A DNA stretch of 64,000 nucleotides. Source: Achromobacter denitrificans NBRC 15125. Lineage in GTDB: Bacteria; Pseudomonadota; Gammaproteobacteria; Burkholderiales; Burkholderiaceae_B. The DNA lies in the NCBI RefSeq assembly GCF_001571365.1, contig NZ_BCTQ01000023.1, positions 49,402 through 113,401 on the forward strand. The letters run 5' to 3'. Under the pieces are notes generated by a model. That model made no database searches. It had not been told where the DNA came from and saw only the letters and a list, made by a program, of their open reading frames with translations. The first letter of the stretch is position 1. Every line of letters begins with the position of its first letter. Of this stretch, positions 56,020 to 64,000 are shown piece by piece. The position numbers and the translations under genes were made by a program.

Positions 56020-56089
56020 CGCCCGCCGCGCGGCGCCCCGGGCGCCGCGCCGCCCTCCCAGCCCGTCCTAGCTTCAAGGATCCGCCCTC

Positions 56090-57424
56090 ATGTCCGCATC
56101 CAACATGACGCCCGGAGAAATCGTCTCCGAACTCGACAAGTACATCGTCGGCCAGAATCGCGCCAAGCGCGCCGTGGCCGTGGCGCTGCGCAACCGCTGG
56201 CGCCGCCAGCAGGTCGCCGAGCCCCTGCGCCACGAGATCCACCCCAAGAACATCCTGATGATCGGCCCCACCGGCGTGGGCAAGACCGAAATCGCGCGCC
56301 GCCTGGCCAAGCTGGCCAACGCGCCCTTCATCAAGATCGAGGCTACCAAGTTCACCGAAGTGGGCTATGTGGGCCGCGACGTCGACACCATCATCCGCGA
56401 CCTGACCGAATACTCGATCAAGCAGACCCGCGAGCTGGAAATGCGCCGCGTCCGCACCCAGGCGGAAGACGCCGCCGAGGACCGCATCCTCGACGCGCTC
56501 GTCCCGCCCGCGCGCGGCGCCTCCGGCGAACCCGAGCGCGGCGAAGACAACAGCGCCCGCCAGACCTTCCGCAAGCGCCTGCGCGAAGGCAAGATCGACG
56601 ATCTCGAAATCGAGATCGAAGTGGCCCAGGCCGTCCCGCAAATGGACGTCATGACGCCTCCGGGAATGGAAGAAATGGCCGAGCAGCTGCGCGGCATGTT
56701 CGCCGGCATGGCCCGCGACAAGAAAAAGCCCAAGAAAATGAAGGTGCGCGAAGCCTTCAAGCTGATCGTCGAAGAAGAAGCCGCCAAGCGCGTCAACGAA
56801 GAAGACCTGCGCTCCGTGGCGATCACCAACGTCGAACAGAACGGCATCGTCTTCCTGGACGAAATCGACAAGATCGCGGCCCGCCAGGAAAGCGGCGGCG
56901 CCGACGTCTCGCGCCAGGGCGTGCAGCGCGACCTGCTGCCGCTGGTCGAAGGCACCACCGTCAACACGCGCTACGGCATGGTCCGCACCGACCACATCCT
57001 GTTCATCGCGTCCGGCGCCTTCCACCTGTCGCGTCCGTCCGACCTGATCCCCGAACTGCAGGGCCGCTTCCCCATTCGCGTCGAGCTGGAATCGCTCACC
57101 GCCGAAGACTTCGTGCGCATCCTGTCCGACACGGACGCCTCGCTCACCAAGCAGTACAAGGCGCTCATGGCCACCGAAGACCTCGACCTGGAATTCACCG
57201 AGGATGGCGTGCGCCGCCTGGCGGAACTGGCTTTCGACGTCAACGAAACCACCGAGAACATCGGCGCTCGCCGGCTCTACACCGTGATGGAAAAGCTGCT
57301 GGAAGAACTGTCGTTCGACGCCACCTCCAGCCAGGACAAGCACGTCCGGATCGACGCCGCCTACGTCAACGCCCAGTTGGCCGAAGCCGCCAGCAGCCAG
57401 GACCTGGCCCGCTACGTGCTGTAA
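56090..57424 (+). CDS. hslU: ATP-dependent protease HslU, ATPase subunit
   Basis: A 444-residue AAA+ unfoldase that feeds HslV. Features in order: [32 protein letters not shown], Walker [10 protein letters not shown], the pore motif GYVGRD, an I-domain (about 110-240) rich in charged residues, Walker [11 protein letters not shown], and the sensor region ending in the C-terminal tail LARYVL that docks into HslV. A strong terminator follows. Confidence 0.98.
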   Translation: MSASNMTPGEIVSELDKYIVGQNRAKRAVAVALRNRWRRQQVAEPLRHEIHPKNILMIGPTGVGKTEIARRLAKLANAPFIKIEATKFTEVGYVGRDVDTIIRDLTEYSIKQTRELEMRRVRTQAEDAAEDRILDALVPPARGASGEPERGEDNSARQTFRKRLREGKIDDLEIEIEVAQAVPQMDVMTPPGMEEMAEQLRGMFAGMARDKKKPKKMKVREAFKLIVEEEAAKRVNEEDLRSVAITNVEQNGIVFLDEIDKIAARQESGGADVSRQGVQRDLLPLVEGTTVNTRYGMVRTDHILFIASGAFHLSRPSDLIPELQGRFPIRVELESLTAEDFVRILSDTDASLTKQYKALMATEDLDLEFTEDGVRRLAELAFDVNETTENIGARRLYTVMEKLLEELSFDATSSQDKHVRIDAAYVNAQLAEAASSQDLARYVL

Positions 57425-57452
57425 GCGCCCGGCAGCCCTGGCCGCCGGCCGA

Positions 57453-57494
57453 AAGCCGTTTGCCGCGATTCTGCGGCAAACGGCTTTTTCTTTT
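57453..57494. terminator. Rho-independent terminator after hslU
   Basis: A 14-bp perfect stem, AAGCCGTTTGCCGC (57453-57466) with GCGGCAAACGGCTT (57473-57486), has a 6-base loop and is followed by TTTCTTTT. It lies between convergent hslU and the CusF-like gene and may act on both. Confidence 0.9.
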
Positions 57495-57513
57495 GGGGTC
57501 GCGAGCGCAGGCT

Positions 57514-57819
57514 TTAGTTCGCGATCTCGGTCACGATGTACTTGCCGTCCTTGCGCTCGGCGGTAAAGGTAACCTTGTCGCCCGCCTTGATCTTGGCCAG
57601 CAAGGCCGGATTGGCCTCGTACACCAGCGTCATGGCGGGCAAGTCCAGTTGCTTGATGGCGTCGTGCTTGATCGTGACCTTGCCCGCGGCCGGGTCCACC
57701 CGCCGCACCTCGCCGCTGGCCTGGGCCTGCTGCGCGAACGCCAACGGCGCCGCCACCGCCACGACGGCCACGACGGCGGCCGCGGCCATGGGGATTGCGT
57801 ACTTGCGGTCAAAAACCAT
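57514..57819 (-). CDS. CusF-like periplasmic copper/silver-binding protein, variant
   Basis: A 101-residue exported protein with a clear signal peptide (AAAAVVAVVAVAAPLAFAQQ). The mature part has the small beta barrel of CusF: SGEVRRVDPAAGKVTIKHDAIKQLDLPAMTLVYEANP. Compared with E. coli CusF, the ligand His (KHDAI) and the first Met (PAMTL) are kept. The tryptophan cap is Leu and the second Met is also Leu. Metal binding may thus be weaker or different. No cus, cop or sil gene is near. It is convergent with hslU. Confidence 0.85.
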   Translation of the reverse strand: MVFDRKYAIPMAAAAVVAVVAVAAPLAFAQQAQASGEVRRVDPAAGKVTIKHDAIKQLDLPAMTLVYEANPALLAKIKAGDKVTFTAERKDGKYIVTEIAN

Positions 57820-58028
57820 GCAGATATCCTCCGATTACAGCGAAAGCGCGACGCGGCGAATGCGGCCGCCCCGGCTTTCCACAATGCTAGGATACCGCCC
57901 TTGTGCAACAGTCCGCCCTCGGGAACGCAACAATCCTGACTATTGATTGCGTCGCCCGCGGCGGTACCCCGCCCCGCCGACAGCCGGACACACAACCCGA
58001 ACCATTCGTCACCACTTCAGGAATTCCC

Positions 58029-58583
58029 ATGGCCAACCGCTTATCTGTCATAGCCACCCGCACGGGAGACGACGGCACCACCGGCCTGGGGGACGGATCC
58101 CGCGCCCCCAAGGACGCGCCTCGCATCGCCGCCCTGGGCGACGTGGATGAACTGAACAGCGCCATCGGCCTGCTGCTGACCGAAAGCCTGCCCGCCGAAG
58201 TCTCCGCCGACCTCTCCGCCATCCAGCACGACCTGTTCGACATGGGCGCGGAACTCTGCATCCCCGGGCACGTCGCCGTAACCGACGAACAGGTCGCCCG
58301 CCTGGACGCGCGCCTGGCCCACTACAACGGCACCCTGCCCCCCCTGCGGGAATTCATCCTGCCGGGCGGTTCCCGAGCGGCCGCGCTGGCGCACGTGGCG
58401 CGCACGGTGTGCCGGCGCGCGGAGCGGGCCGTGGTGGCATTGGCGCGGGTGGACAGCGTGAATGCGCCCGTCAGGCAGTACCTGAACCGGCTATCGGACC
58501 TGATGTTCGTGCTGGCGCGTTGTATAAACCAGCATGCGGGACAGATGGACACGTACTGGGCGGGCGCCCAGGCGCGCCGCTAG
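58029..58583 (+). CDS. Cob(I)alamin adenosyltransferase, PduO type
   Basis: A 184-residue enzyme that adenosylates corrinoid to make coenzyme B12. The N-terminal TRTGDDGTTGLGDGSR is the ATP-binding signature; DVDELNSAIGLLL and the helix ARTVCRRAERAVVALAR carry conserved Arg residues. ATG 58029 is the family start; the longer reading lacks homology. No other cobalamin gene is next to it. It is the last gene ahead of the rhamnose cluster, 51 bases from rfbB, but an operon link is doubtful. Confidence 0.94.
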   Translation: MANRLSVIATRTGDDGTTGLGDGSRAPKDAPRIAALGDVDELNSAIGLLLTESLPAEVSADLSAIQHDLFDMGAELCIPGHVAVTDEQVARLDARLAHYNGTLPPLREFILPGGSRAAALAHVARTVCRRAERAVVALARVDSVNAPVRQYLNRLSDLMFVLARCINQHAGQMDTYWAGAQARR

Positions 58584-58634
58584 CCCCGCGTCAAGGATGC
58601 GCCCGGGCCTCGGAGCCCAGAGGGTTTCACCAAC

Positions 58635-59696
58635 ATGAGCATAATCGTTACCGGCGGAGCCGGCTTCATCGGCTCCAATTTCGTATTGGATTGGCTTGCC
58701 CACCGTGACGAGCCCATCGTTACGCTGGACAAGCTGACGTACGCCGGCAACCCCGACAACCTATCGTCCCTGCAAGGCGACGCAAGGCACACCCTGATCC
58801 AGGGCGACATCAGCGATCTCTCGGCAGTATCGCAACTGCTGGACGCGCACTCGCCCAGGGCAGTGATCAACTTCGCCGCGGAAACCCACGTGGACCGCTC
58901 CATCGCCGACCCAGACGCATTCGTTCAGGCCAATATTGTCGGAACGTCGCGTCTGCTGACGGCGGTCCGCGACTATTGGATCCGGCTGGCACCGGACGCC
59001 AAGGCCAGCTTCCGCTTCGTGCATATCTCCACCGACGAGGTGTACGGCTCCCTGGAAGCCGGCGCACCGCCATTCACCGAAACGACGCGGTTCGCTCCGA
59101 ACAGTCCCTATTCCGCCAGCAAGGCTGCCAGCGACCATCTCGTGCGGGCCTTCCACACAACCTACGGCCTGCCGGTGCTGACGTCGAATTGCGCAAACAA
59201 CTACGGGCCCTACCAGTTCCCCGAAAAGCTCATTCCCCTGGTCATCCACAATGCCCTCGCCGGTCAACCCCTGCCGCTGTACGGAGACGGCATGCAGATC
59301 CGGGACTGGCTTTATGTCACCGACCATTGCGATGCCATCCGCAAGATTCTGGAAGCGGGCGATCCGGGCGAAACCTTTAACGTCGGCGGCTGGAACGAAA
59401 AAACGAATCTCGACGTCGTGCGCCACCTGTGTGCACTGCTTGATGAGCTCAGACCCCGCGCGGATGGCCGCTCCTACTCGACCCAGATCGTCCACGTTCC
59501 CGACCGACCCGGGCACGACCGCCGCTATGCGGTAGACGCGAGCCGCCTGCAACGCGCACTGGGCTGGATGCCGGCCGAGACTTTCGAAACCGGCCTGCGA
59601 AAAACGGTACTCTGGTATCTGGGCCACCCACGCTGGGTAGCGAACGTCACCAGTGGCGCCTATCGCGACTGGGCCAGGAAACAGTACGAGACTTAG
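58635..59696 (+). CDS. rfbB: dTDP-glucose 4,6-dehydratase
   Basis: A 353-residue extended SDR, the second step of dTDP-L-rhamnose synthesis. The Rossmann start MSIIVTGGAGFIGSNFVLD and HISTDEVYGSLE with the catalytic Asp-Glu pair are present, as is YSASKAASDHL with Tyr-x-x-x-Lys. SNCANNYGPYQFPEKLIP also matches. It heads a tight rfbB-rfbD-rfbA-rfbC block, so the strain likely carries rhamnose in LPS or another glycan. Codon use seems slightly less GC-rich than neighbours. Confidence 0.96.
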   Translation: MSIIVTGGAGFIGSNFVLDWLAHRDEPIVTLDKLTYAGNPDNLSSLQGDARHTLIQGDISDLSAVSQLLDAHSPRAVINFAAETHVDRSIADPDAFVQANIVGTSRLLTAVRDYWIRLAPDAKASFRFVHISTDEVYGSLEAGAPPFTETTRFAPNSPYSASKAASDHLVRAFHTTYGLPVLTSNCANNYGPYQFPEKLIPLVIHNALAGQPLPLYGDGMQIRDWLYVTDHCDAIRKILEAGDPGETFNVGGWNEKTNLDVVRHLCALLDELRPRADGRSYSTQIVHVPDRPGHDRRYAVDASRLQRALGWMPAETFETGLRKTVLWYLGHPRWVANVTSGAYRDWARKQYET

Positions 59697-59709
59697 CAAT
59701 AAGGACCGC

Positions 59710-60621
59710 GTGAAAATCCTACTGTTGGGTAAGGACGGCCAAGTGGGCCGGGAACTACACCGCGCACTGGCACCGTTGGGGCAGCTGGTGGCGTTCGGCC
59801 GCGATTCCGCCGACCTGCGCGATACGGACGGCCTGTGCGCGGCTCTGTCGGCGCACCAGCCCGACGCGATCGTGAATGCCGCGGCCTATACGGCGGTGGA
59901 CAAGGCCGAAACCGAGCGCGCCGAGGCAGACCAAGTCAACTCACTCGCGGTGTCCACCCTCGCCCGCCATGCCAAGGCCGTAGAAGCCTTGCTGGTCCAC
60001 TATTCGACCGATTACGTTTTCGACGGCGCGGCGCGGCAGCCCTACGTGGAAACCGACGCCCCCAATCCTCTCAACGCGTACGGTGTCACCAAGCTCGCGG
60101 GCGAACGGGCTATCCGGGACGTGGGCTGCAACGCCCTGATATTCAGGACCAGCTGGGTCTATTCGGCGCACGGCCATAACTTCCTGAAAACCATCCTGCG
60201 TCTGGGACAGACCCGGGAAAGCCTGGAAGTGGTGTCGGACCAATATGGCGCGCCCACATCTGCCACGCTGGTGGCCGACACCACGGCGCTAGCTATCCAG
60301 CGGCATCTCGGCGGACGGCTTCGGGGCGGGACCTATCACCTGGCCGCTAGCGGCTCGACCAGTTGGCACGGTTTCGCGCAATATATCGTGGCGGCCGCGG
60401 TGGCTCGTGGCGCAACGCTGACGCTCGCGCCTGAACGCATCCGGGCGATCCCGACGCGGAATTATCCTGCGGCGGCGGAGCGACCTCTCAATTCCCGGCT
60501 GAACACGACCCTGCTGTCGCGCGCGCTCGGCCTCCAGCCGCCCGCGTGGACCGCGCACGTCGACTTGGTGCTAGATCGGCTCATCGAACTCGGAGAATCA
60601 ACATGGCGCGCAAAGGCATAG
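59710..60621 (+). CDS. rfbD: dTDP-4-dehydrorhamnose reductase
   Basis: A 303-residue SDR that reduces dTDP-4-keto-L-rhamnose to dTDP-L-rhamnose, the last step. It begins at GTG 59710, [20 protein letters not shown], with AAGGA six bases upstream. [32 protein letters not shown] includes the catalytic Tyr-x-x-x-Lys. It begins 13 bases after rfbB and overlaps rfbA by 19 bases. Confidence 0.95.
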   Translation: MKILLLGKDGQVGRELHRALAPLGQLVAFGRDSADLRDTDGLCAALSAHQPDAIVNAAAYTAVDKAETERAEADQVNSLAVSTLARHAKAVEALLVHYSTDYVFDGAARQPYVETDAPNPLNAYGVTKLAGERAIRDVGCNALIFRTSWVYSAHGHNFLKTILRLGQTRESLEVVSDQYGAPTSATLVADTTALAIQRHLGGRLRGGTYHLAASGSTSWHGFAQYIVAAAVARGATLTLAPERIRAIPTRNYPAAAERPLNSRLNTTLLSRALGLQPPAWTAHVDLVLDRLIELGESTWRAKA

Positions 60622-61484
60622 TTCTGGCGGGAGGGTCGGGAGCCCGTCTGCATCCAGCGACGCTCGCCATCAGCAAGCAGCTACTGCCCGTTTTCGACAA
60701 GCCGATGATCTACTATCCGCTCACCACGCTCATGCTGGCGGGCATCCGAGACATCCTCGTCATATCGACGCCCCAGGACACCCCCCGTTTCCAGCAACTG
60801 CTGGGCGATGGTTCGCAGTGGGGCCTCAATATCGAATACGCGATCCAGCCCTCTCCCGACGGGCTGGCGCAAGCATTCGTCATCGGCGCGCCGTTTATCG
60901 GCCAGAGCACCTCGGCGCTGGTGCTGGGCGACAATATCTTCTACGGTCATGAACTGCCCAGGCTGCTGCAACGTGCCGATGCGCGCCCGGCCGGCGCTAC
61001 CGTCTTCGCATACCACGTTCAGGATCCAGAGCGCTATGGCGTGGCCGAGTTCGACCGGCACGGAAAGGTAATGTCTATCGAGGAAAAGCCCGCACGGCCG
61101 CGTTCCGGCTATGCGGTGACCGGCCTGTATTTCTACGACAATGACGTTATCGACATCGCCCGCGACATCCGGCCCTCCGCACGTGGCGAACTTGAGATCA
61201 CCGACGTCAACCAGCGCTATCTGGAACAGAACAGGCTGGCGCTGGAAATCATGGGTCGCGGCTACGCCTGGCTGGACACCGGCACCCATGAATCGCTGCT
61301 GGAAGCCAGCCAGTTCATCGCCACGCTGGAACATCGTCAGGGCCTGAAGGTGGCTTGCCCCGAAGAAATTGCCTTCCGCCAAGGATGGATCACCGCCGAT
61401 GCCCTGGAAATGCTGGCCGAGCCGCTAGCAAAGAGTGGCTATGGCAGATACCTGATGCGCGTCCTGGTAGACAGGGTGTTCTGA
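60603..61484 (+). CDS. rfbA: Glucose-1-phosphate thymidylyltransferase
   Basis: A 293-residue nucleotidyltransferase that makes dTDP-glucose, the first step of rhamnose activation. The signature is [31 protein letters not shown]; the usual GGSGTR is GGSGAR here, a mild change. [11 protein letters not shown] carries the metal-binding Asp. The ATG overlaps rfbD and its stop shares a base with the rfbC start, so all three are coupled. Confidence 0.95.
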   Translation: MARKGIVLAGGSGARLHPATLAISKQLLPVFDKPMIYYPLTTLMLAGIRDILVISTPQDTPRFQQLLGDGSQWGLNIEYAIQPSPDGLAQAFVIGAPFIGQSTSALVLGDNIFYGHELPRLLQRADARPAGATVFAYHVQDPERYGVAEFDRHGKVMSIEEKPARPRSGYAVTGLYFYDNDVIDIARDIRPSARGELEITDVNQRYLEQNRLALEIMGRGYAWLDTGTHESLLEASQFIATLEHRQGLKVACPEEIAFRQGWITADALEMLAEPLAKSGYGRYLMRVLVDRVF

Positions 61485-62026
61485 TGAAAGCCATTCCGCA
61501 CGCCATTCCCGATGTGCTGATCCTGGAGCCCAGCGTCCTGGCGGACGAGCGTGGCTTTTTTTTCGAGAGTTTCAACCAGGCCGCTTTCGAAGCCTCGACC
61601 GGCCTGCGGCGCGACTTCGTGCAGGACAATCATTCGCACTCGGCCAGGGGCGTTCTGCGTGGGCTGCACTATCAGGTCACCCAGGCCCAGGGCAAGCTCG
61701 TGCGCGTGTGCGCTGGCGAGATCTACGACGTCGCGGTAGACCTGCGGCGCGGCTCATCCACGTTCGGGAAATGGGTGGCCGCCATCCTGAGCGCGGAGAA
61801 CAAGCGCCAGCTATGGATACCCGAAGGGTTCGCCCATGGTTTCCTAACGCTGTCCAATTCCGCCGACGTGTTGTACAAGGCCACGGACTACTACGCACCG
61901 CAGCATCAGCGCTGCATCCGCTGGGATGACCCGGCTCTGGCCATCCCGTGGCCCTGCCAGCAGACGCCACTGCTTTCCGAGAAGGATCGCGGCGGCGCGT
62001 CGCTGGCCGACGCTGAAACCTGCTGA
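61484..62026 (+). CDS. rfbC: dTDP-4-dehydrorhamnose 3,5-epimerase
   Basis: A 180-residue cupin epimerase, third step of rhamnose activation. The active site motifs QDNHSHSARGVLRGLHYQ, with catalytic His, and WIPEGFAHGFLTLSNSADVLYKATDYY, with catalytic Tyr, are intact. The start ATG 61484 shares its first base with the rfbA stop (TGATG). It closes the rhamnose block and ends one base before the convergent lipA stop, leaving no space for a terminator. Confidence 0.95.
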   Translation: MKAIPHAIPDVLILEPSVLADERGFFFESFNQAAFEASTGLRRDFVQDNHSHSARGVLRGLHYQVTQAQGKLVRVCAGEIYDVAVDLRRGSSTFGKWVAAILSAENKRQLWIPEGFAHGFLTLSNSADVLYKATDYYAPQHQRCIRWDDPALAIPWPCQQTPLLSEKDRGGASLADAETC

Positions 62027-62027
62027 C

Positions 62028-63032
62028 TCAATTCACCCCAGCCGCGTGCGCCTGCTCATCCGCATGGTACGAGGACCGCACCATCGCGCCCACCGCCGCG
62101 TGCGAGAAGCCCATGGCATAGGCTTCACGCTCGAACATGGCGAACGTATCCGGATGCACGTAGCGCAGCACCGGCAGATGGTGTTCCGAAGGCTGCAGGT
62201 ACTGGCCGATGGTCAGCATGTCCACGTTGTGCTCGCGCATGTCGCGCATCACTTGCAGGATTTCCTCGTCGGTCTCGCCCAGGCCCAGCATCAGGCCAGA
62301 CTTGGTGGGGACCTCGGGGTGCAACTTCTTGAACTCGGCCAGCAGCTTCAGCGAGTGCATGTAGTCCGACCCCGGGCGGGCCTGCTTGTACAGGCGCGGC
62401 ACGGTTTCCAGGTTGTGGTTCATCACGTCCGGAGGACCGGCGTTCAGGATGGTCAGCGCGCGGTCCAGGCGGCCGCGGAAGTCGGGTACCAGCACCTCGA
62501 TGCGGGTGGTGGGCGAGAGTTCGCGGATGTGCGTGATGCAATCCACGAAATGGCCGGCGCCGCCGTCGCGCAGGTCGTCGCGGTCCACCGAGGTGATCAC
62601 GACGTAGGACAGCTTCATCGCGGCGATGGTGCGCGCCAGGTTGACGGGCTCGTTGGTGTCCAGCGGATCGGGACGGCCGTGGCCCACATCACAGAACGGG
62701 CAGCGGCGCGTGCACTTGTCGCCCATTATCATGAAGGTGGCGGTGCCCTTGCCGAAGCATTCGCCGATGTTCGGGCAGGAGGCTTCCTCGCACACCGTGT
62801 GCAGATTGTGCTCGCGCAGGATGCGCTTGATGTCGTAGAAGCGCGAACCGGGCGCGGCGGCCTTCACGCGGATCCATTCGGGCTTCTTCAGGCGCTCGGC
62901 GGGAACGATCTTGATGGGGATGCGCGCCGTCTTGGCCTGCGATTTCTGCTTTTGCGTCGGATCGTAGGTGGCGTCCGCGGGCGCAGCGGCGGATTCGTTC
63001 GAGGGAACAGGAGACTCGGCGAGCGTAGACAT
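62028..63032 (-). CDS. lipA: Lipoyl synthase
   Basis: A 334-residue radical SAM enzyme that inserts two sulfurs into octanoyl groups of lipoyl-dependent enzymes. The auxiliary cluster motif is [13 protein letters not shown], the radical SAM motif [16 protein letters not shown], and a C-terminal RSSYHADEQ has the Arg-Ser-Ser-Tyr ligand segment. The 30-residue N-terminus is low in complexity. lipB, often directly upstream, is not in the window; a divergent LacI-like gene takes its place. Confidence 0.96.
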   Translation of the reverse strand: MSTLAESPVPSNESAAAPADATYDPTQKQKSQAKTARIPIKIVPAERLKKPEWIRVKAAAPGSRFYDIKRILREHNLHTVCEEASCPNIGECFGKGTATFMIMGDKCTRRCPFCDVGHGRPDPLDTNEPVNLARTIAAMKLSYVVITSVDRDDLRDGGAGHFVDCITHIRELSPTTRIEVLVPDFRGRLDRALTILNAGPPDVMNHNLETVPRLYKQARPGSDYMHSLKLLAEFKKLHPEVPTKSGLMLGLGETDEEILQVMRDMREHNVDMLTIGQYLQPSEHHLPVLRYVHPDTFAMFEREAYAMGFSHAAVGAMVRSSYHADEQAHAAGVN

Positions 63033-63191
63033 GGGACACCTTCATGACCGGCGCGCGGACGGGCCGGGTCTGGGACAAAAACGGCATTTTACCCCTGGCC
63101 GGCGGGATCCGCCCCAACCGGGGCCGGCCGCGGGGCGCGTAGCGGCCCGGCTGGGTTATCGTCACGCCTGACGAATCCGCGAATTTTCTCC

Positions 63192-64000
63192 ATGGCTTCC
63201 CTGCCCCCACCCCGCCCCATCGCCCTGATCGCGCCCCGCCTGGACACCGGGCTTGCCGCCCGCGCCATGCAGGCGTGCGCCGAACTGCTCGCCCCGGCCG
63301 GCTATTACCTGGCCGCTGCGCCCTGGCAGGGCGCGCCCGGCCTGTCGCTGCTGGGCGAGCTGCGGCCCGCGGCCGCGCTCGTGATCGGTCCGCTGGACGA
63401 TCCGGGCCTGCGCTCGACCGTGGCCGCGCTGGAAGTGCCCGTGGTCGAGACCTGGAGCGCCTCCGCCCAGCCGCTGGACGGCGCCCTGGTGATCGACAAC
63501 GCGGAGGCGGGCCGCCAGGCGGCGCGCCACCTCGCCGCCAAGCGCCATACCCGGGTCGCCTGCATCAGCACCGACAACCCCTGGGAACGCGCGCGGCGGG
63601 AAGGCTTCGTCGCCGGCGCAGCCGCGCTCGGGCTGGAACAGGTGGCGGATATCGTGCAGCCCGAGGTGCAGCACATGAACGACGGCCGCATGGCCTTTCT
63701 GCGCCTGCTGTCCACCAATACGATCTTCGACGCCGTGTTCTGCAGTTCGGACCTGCTGGCGGCCGCCGCGGTGTCCGAGGCACACAACCGGGACCTGCAC
63801 GTGCCGCAGGATCTGGCGGTGCTGGGTTTTACGGACGACGGCAGCGCGGCGCAATGGGCGCAAGGACTGACCACGCTGGGCGTGGATGCCGCCGCGGTGG
63901 GCCGGCGCGCCGGCCAGTTCCTGCTCGACCGTCTTGACGGCGAGCGCGGCGCCCGGGAACACGCCACCATCGAGGTCGTGTTCGAGGAGCGCCTGAGCAC
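63192..64000 (+). CDS. LacI-type ligand-binding domain protein without DNA-binding head (partial)
   Basis: The frame begins at ATG 63192 and runs off the window without a stop (269 codons visible). It reads PIALIAPRLDTGLAARAMQACAELLAPAGYYLAAAP, then IDNAEAGRQAARHLA, FDAVFCSSDLLAAAAVSEA and DLAVLGFTDDG. This is the periplasmic-binding-like effector domain of LacI/GalR regulators. The usual 60-residue helix-turn-helix head is absent, and only 159 bases separate it from divergent lipA. In-frame sequence upstream of the ATG does not encode such a head. It may be a truncated regulator or a sensor protein with another role. Confidence 0.75.
   Translation, partial: MASLPPPRPIALIAPRLDTGLAARAMQACAELLAPAGYYLAAAPWQGAPGLSLLGELRPAAALVIGPLDDPGLRSTVAALEVPVVETWSASAQPLDGALVIDNAEAGRQAARHLAAKRHTRVACISTDNPWERARREGFVAGAAALGLEQVADIVQPEVQHMNDGRMAFLRLLSTNTIFDAVFCSSDLLAAAAVSEAHNRDLHVPQDLAVLGFTDDGSAAQWAQGLTTLGVDAAAVGRRAGQFLLDRLDGERGAREHATIEVVFEERLS

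Overview
The window is a high-GC stretch of a free-living betaproteobacterium. Gene content and order point to the family Alcaligenaceae (Bordetella/Achromobacter type). The pointers are three periplasmic Bug-type solute receptors, a metK / two LpxL-like acyltransferases / dapF / DUF484 / xerC run, an ahcY gene behind an SAH riboswitch, and a DksA with a degenerate zinc finger. I place it by recalled families and synteny only, so the genus is an inference. No rRNA, tRNA, insertion sequence, prophage or CRISPR array was seen.

Layout. 1-5050: end of a polyphosphate kinase 2 gene, GNAT and HIT genes, nhaA, a DUF488 gene, 3-hydroxybutyrate dehydrogenase, tenA and a low-GC small membrane-protein gene. 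5245-8130: ung and an RhlE-type RNA helicase with a strong terminator. 8170-12586 (minus strand): acetaldehyde dehydrogenase, 4-hydroxy-2-oxovalerate aldolase, an MFS permease and an IclR regulator, i.e. a lower meta-cleavage fragment without its hydratase. 12781-18012: MidA-like methyltransferase, cca, a soluble lytic transglycosylase and 5-formyl-THF cyclo-ligase.

18036-22645 is the most intriguing block: an ATP-grasp protein, an alpha-E protein, a transglutaminase-like protease and the proteasome-like peptidase Anbu. Upstream lie an excellent sigma-54 -24/-12 promoter and a perfect NtrC-type dyad, so the system looks nitrogen-controlled. 22780-28353 carries two Bug receptors around an IclR regulator and a MaoC hydratase / CitE-like lyase / CaiB CoA-transferase set, which suggests catabolism of a C5 or other branched dicarboxylate. 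28436-31536 (minus strand) is SAH riboswitch-ahcY-membrane protein-metF, a methyl-cycle unit. 31579-38201 has a glycosyltransferase, a DUF1289 gene, and a Bug-leuC-leuD-haloacetate dehalogenase-like operon with a divergent LysR regulator.

38229-42064 has a double-module Lrp/AsnC regulator divergent from an MFS-amidase pair. 42131-48019 holds metK, then two lipid A late acyltransferase-like genes, dapF, DUF484 and xerC. 48032-54582 is a zinc island: a minus-strand operon (an unrecorded-looking 56-residue membrane protein, znuC, znuB, znuA, DUF1007, NicO-type permease), a Zur-type dyad, divergent zur, and a His-rich COG0523 GTPase behind a structured leader. 54708-57494 has dksA and hslVU with a sigma-32-like promoter. 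57514-64000 holds a CusF-like protein, a PduO-type cobalamin adenosyltransferase, rfbBDAC for dTDP-rhamnose, lipA, and the start of a LacI-type sensor protein that lacks the DNA-binding head.
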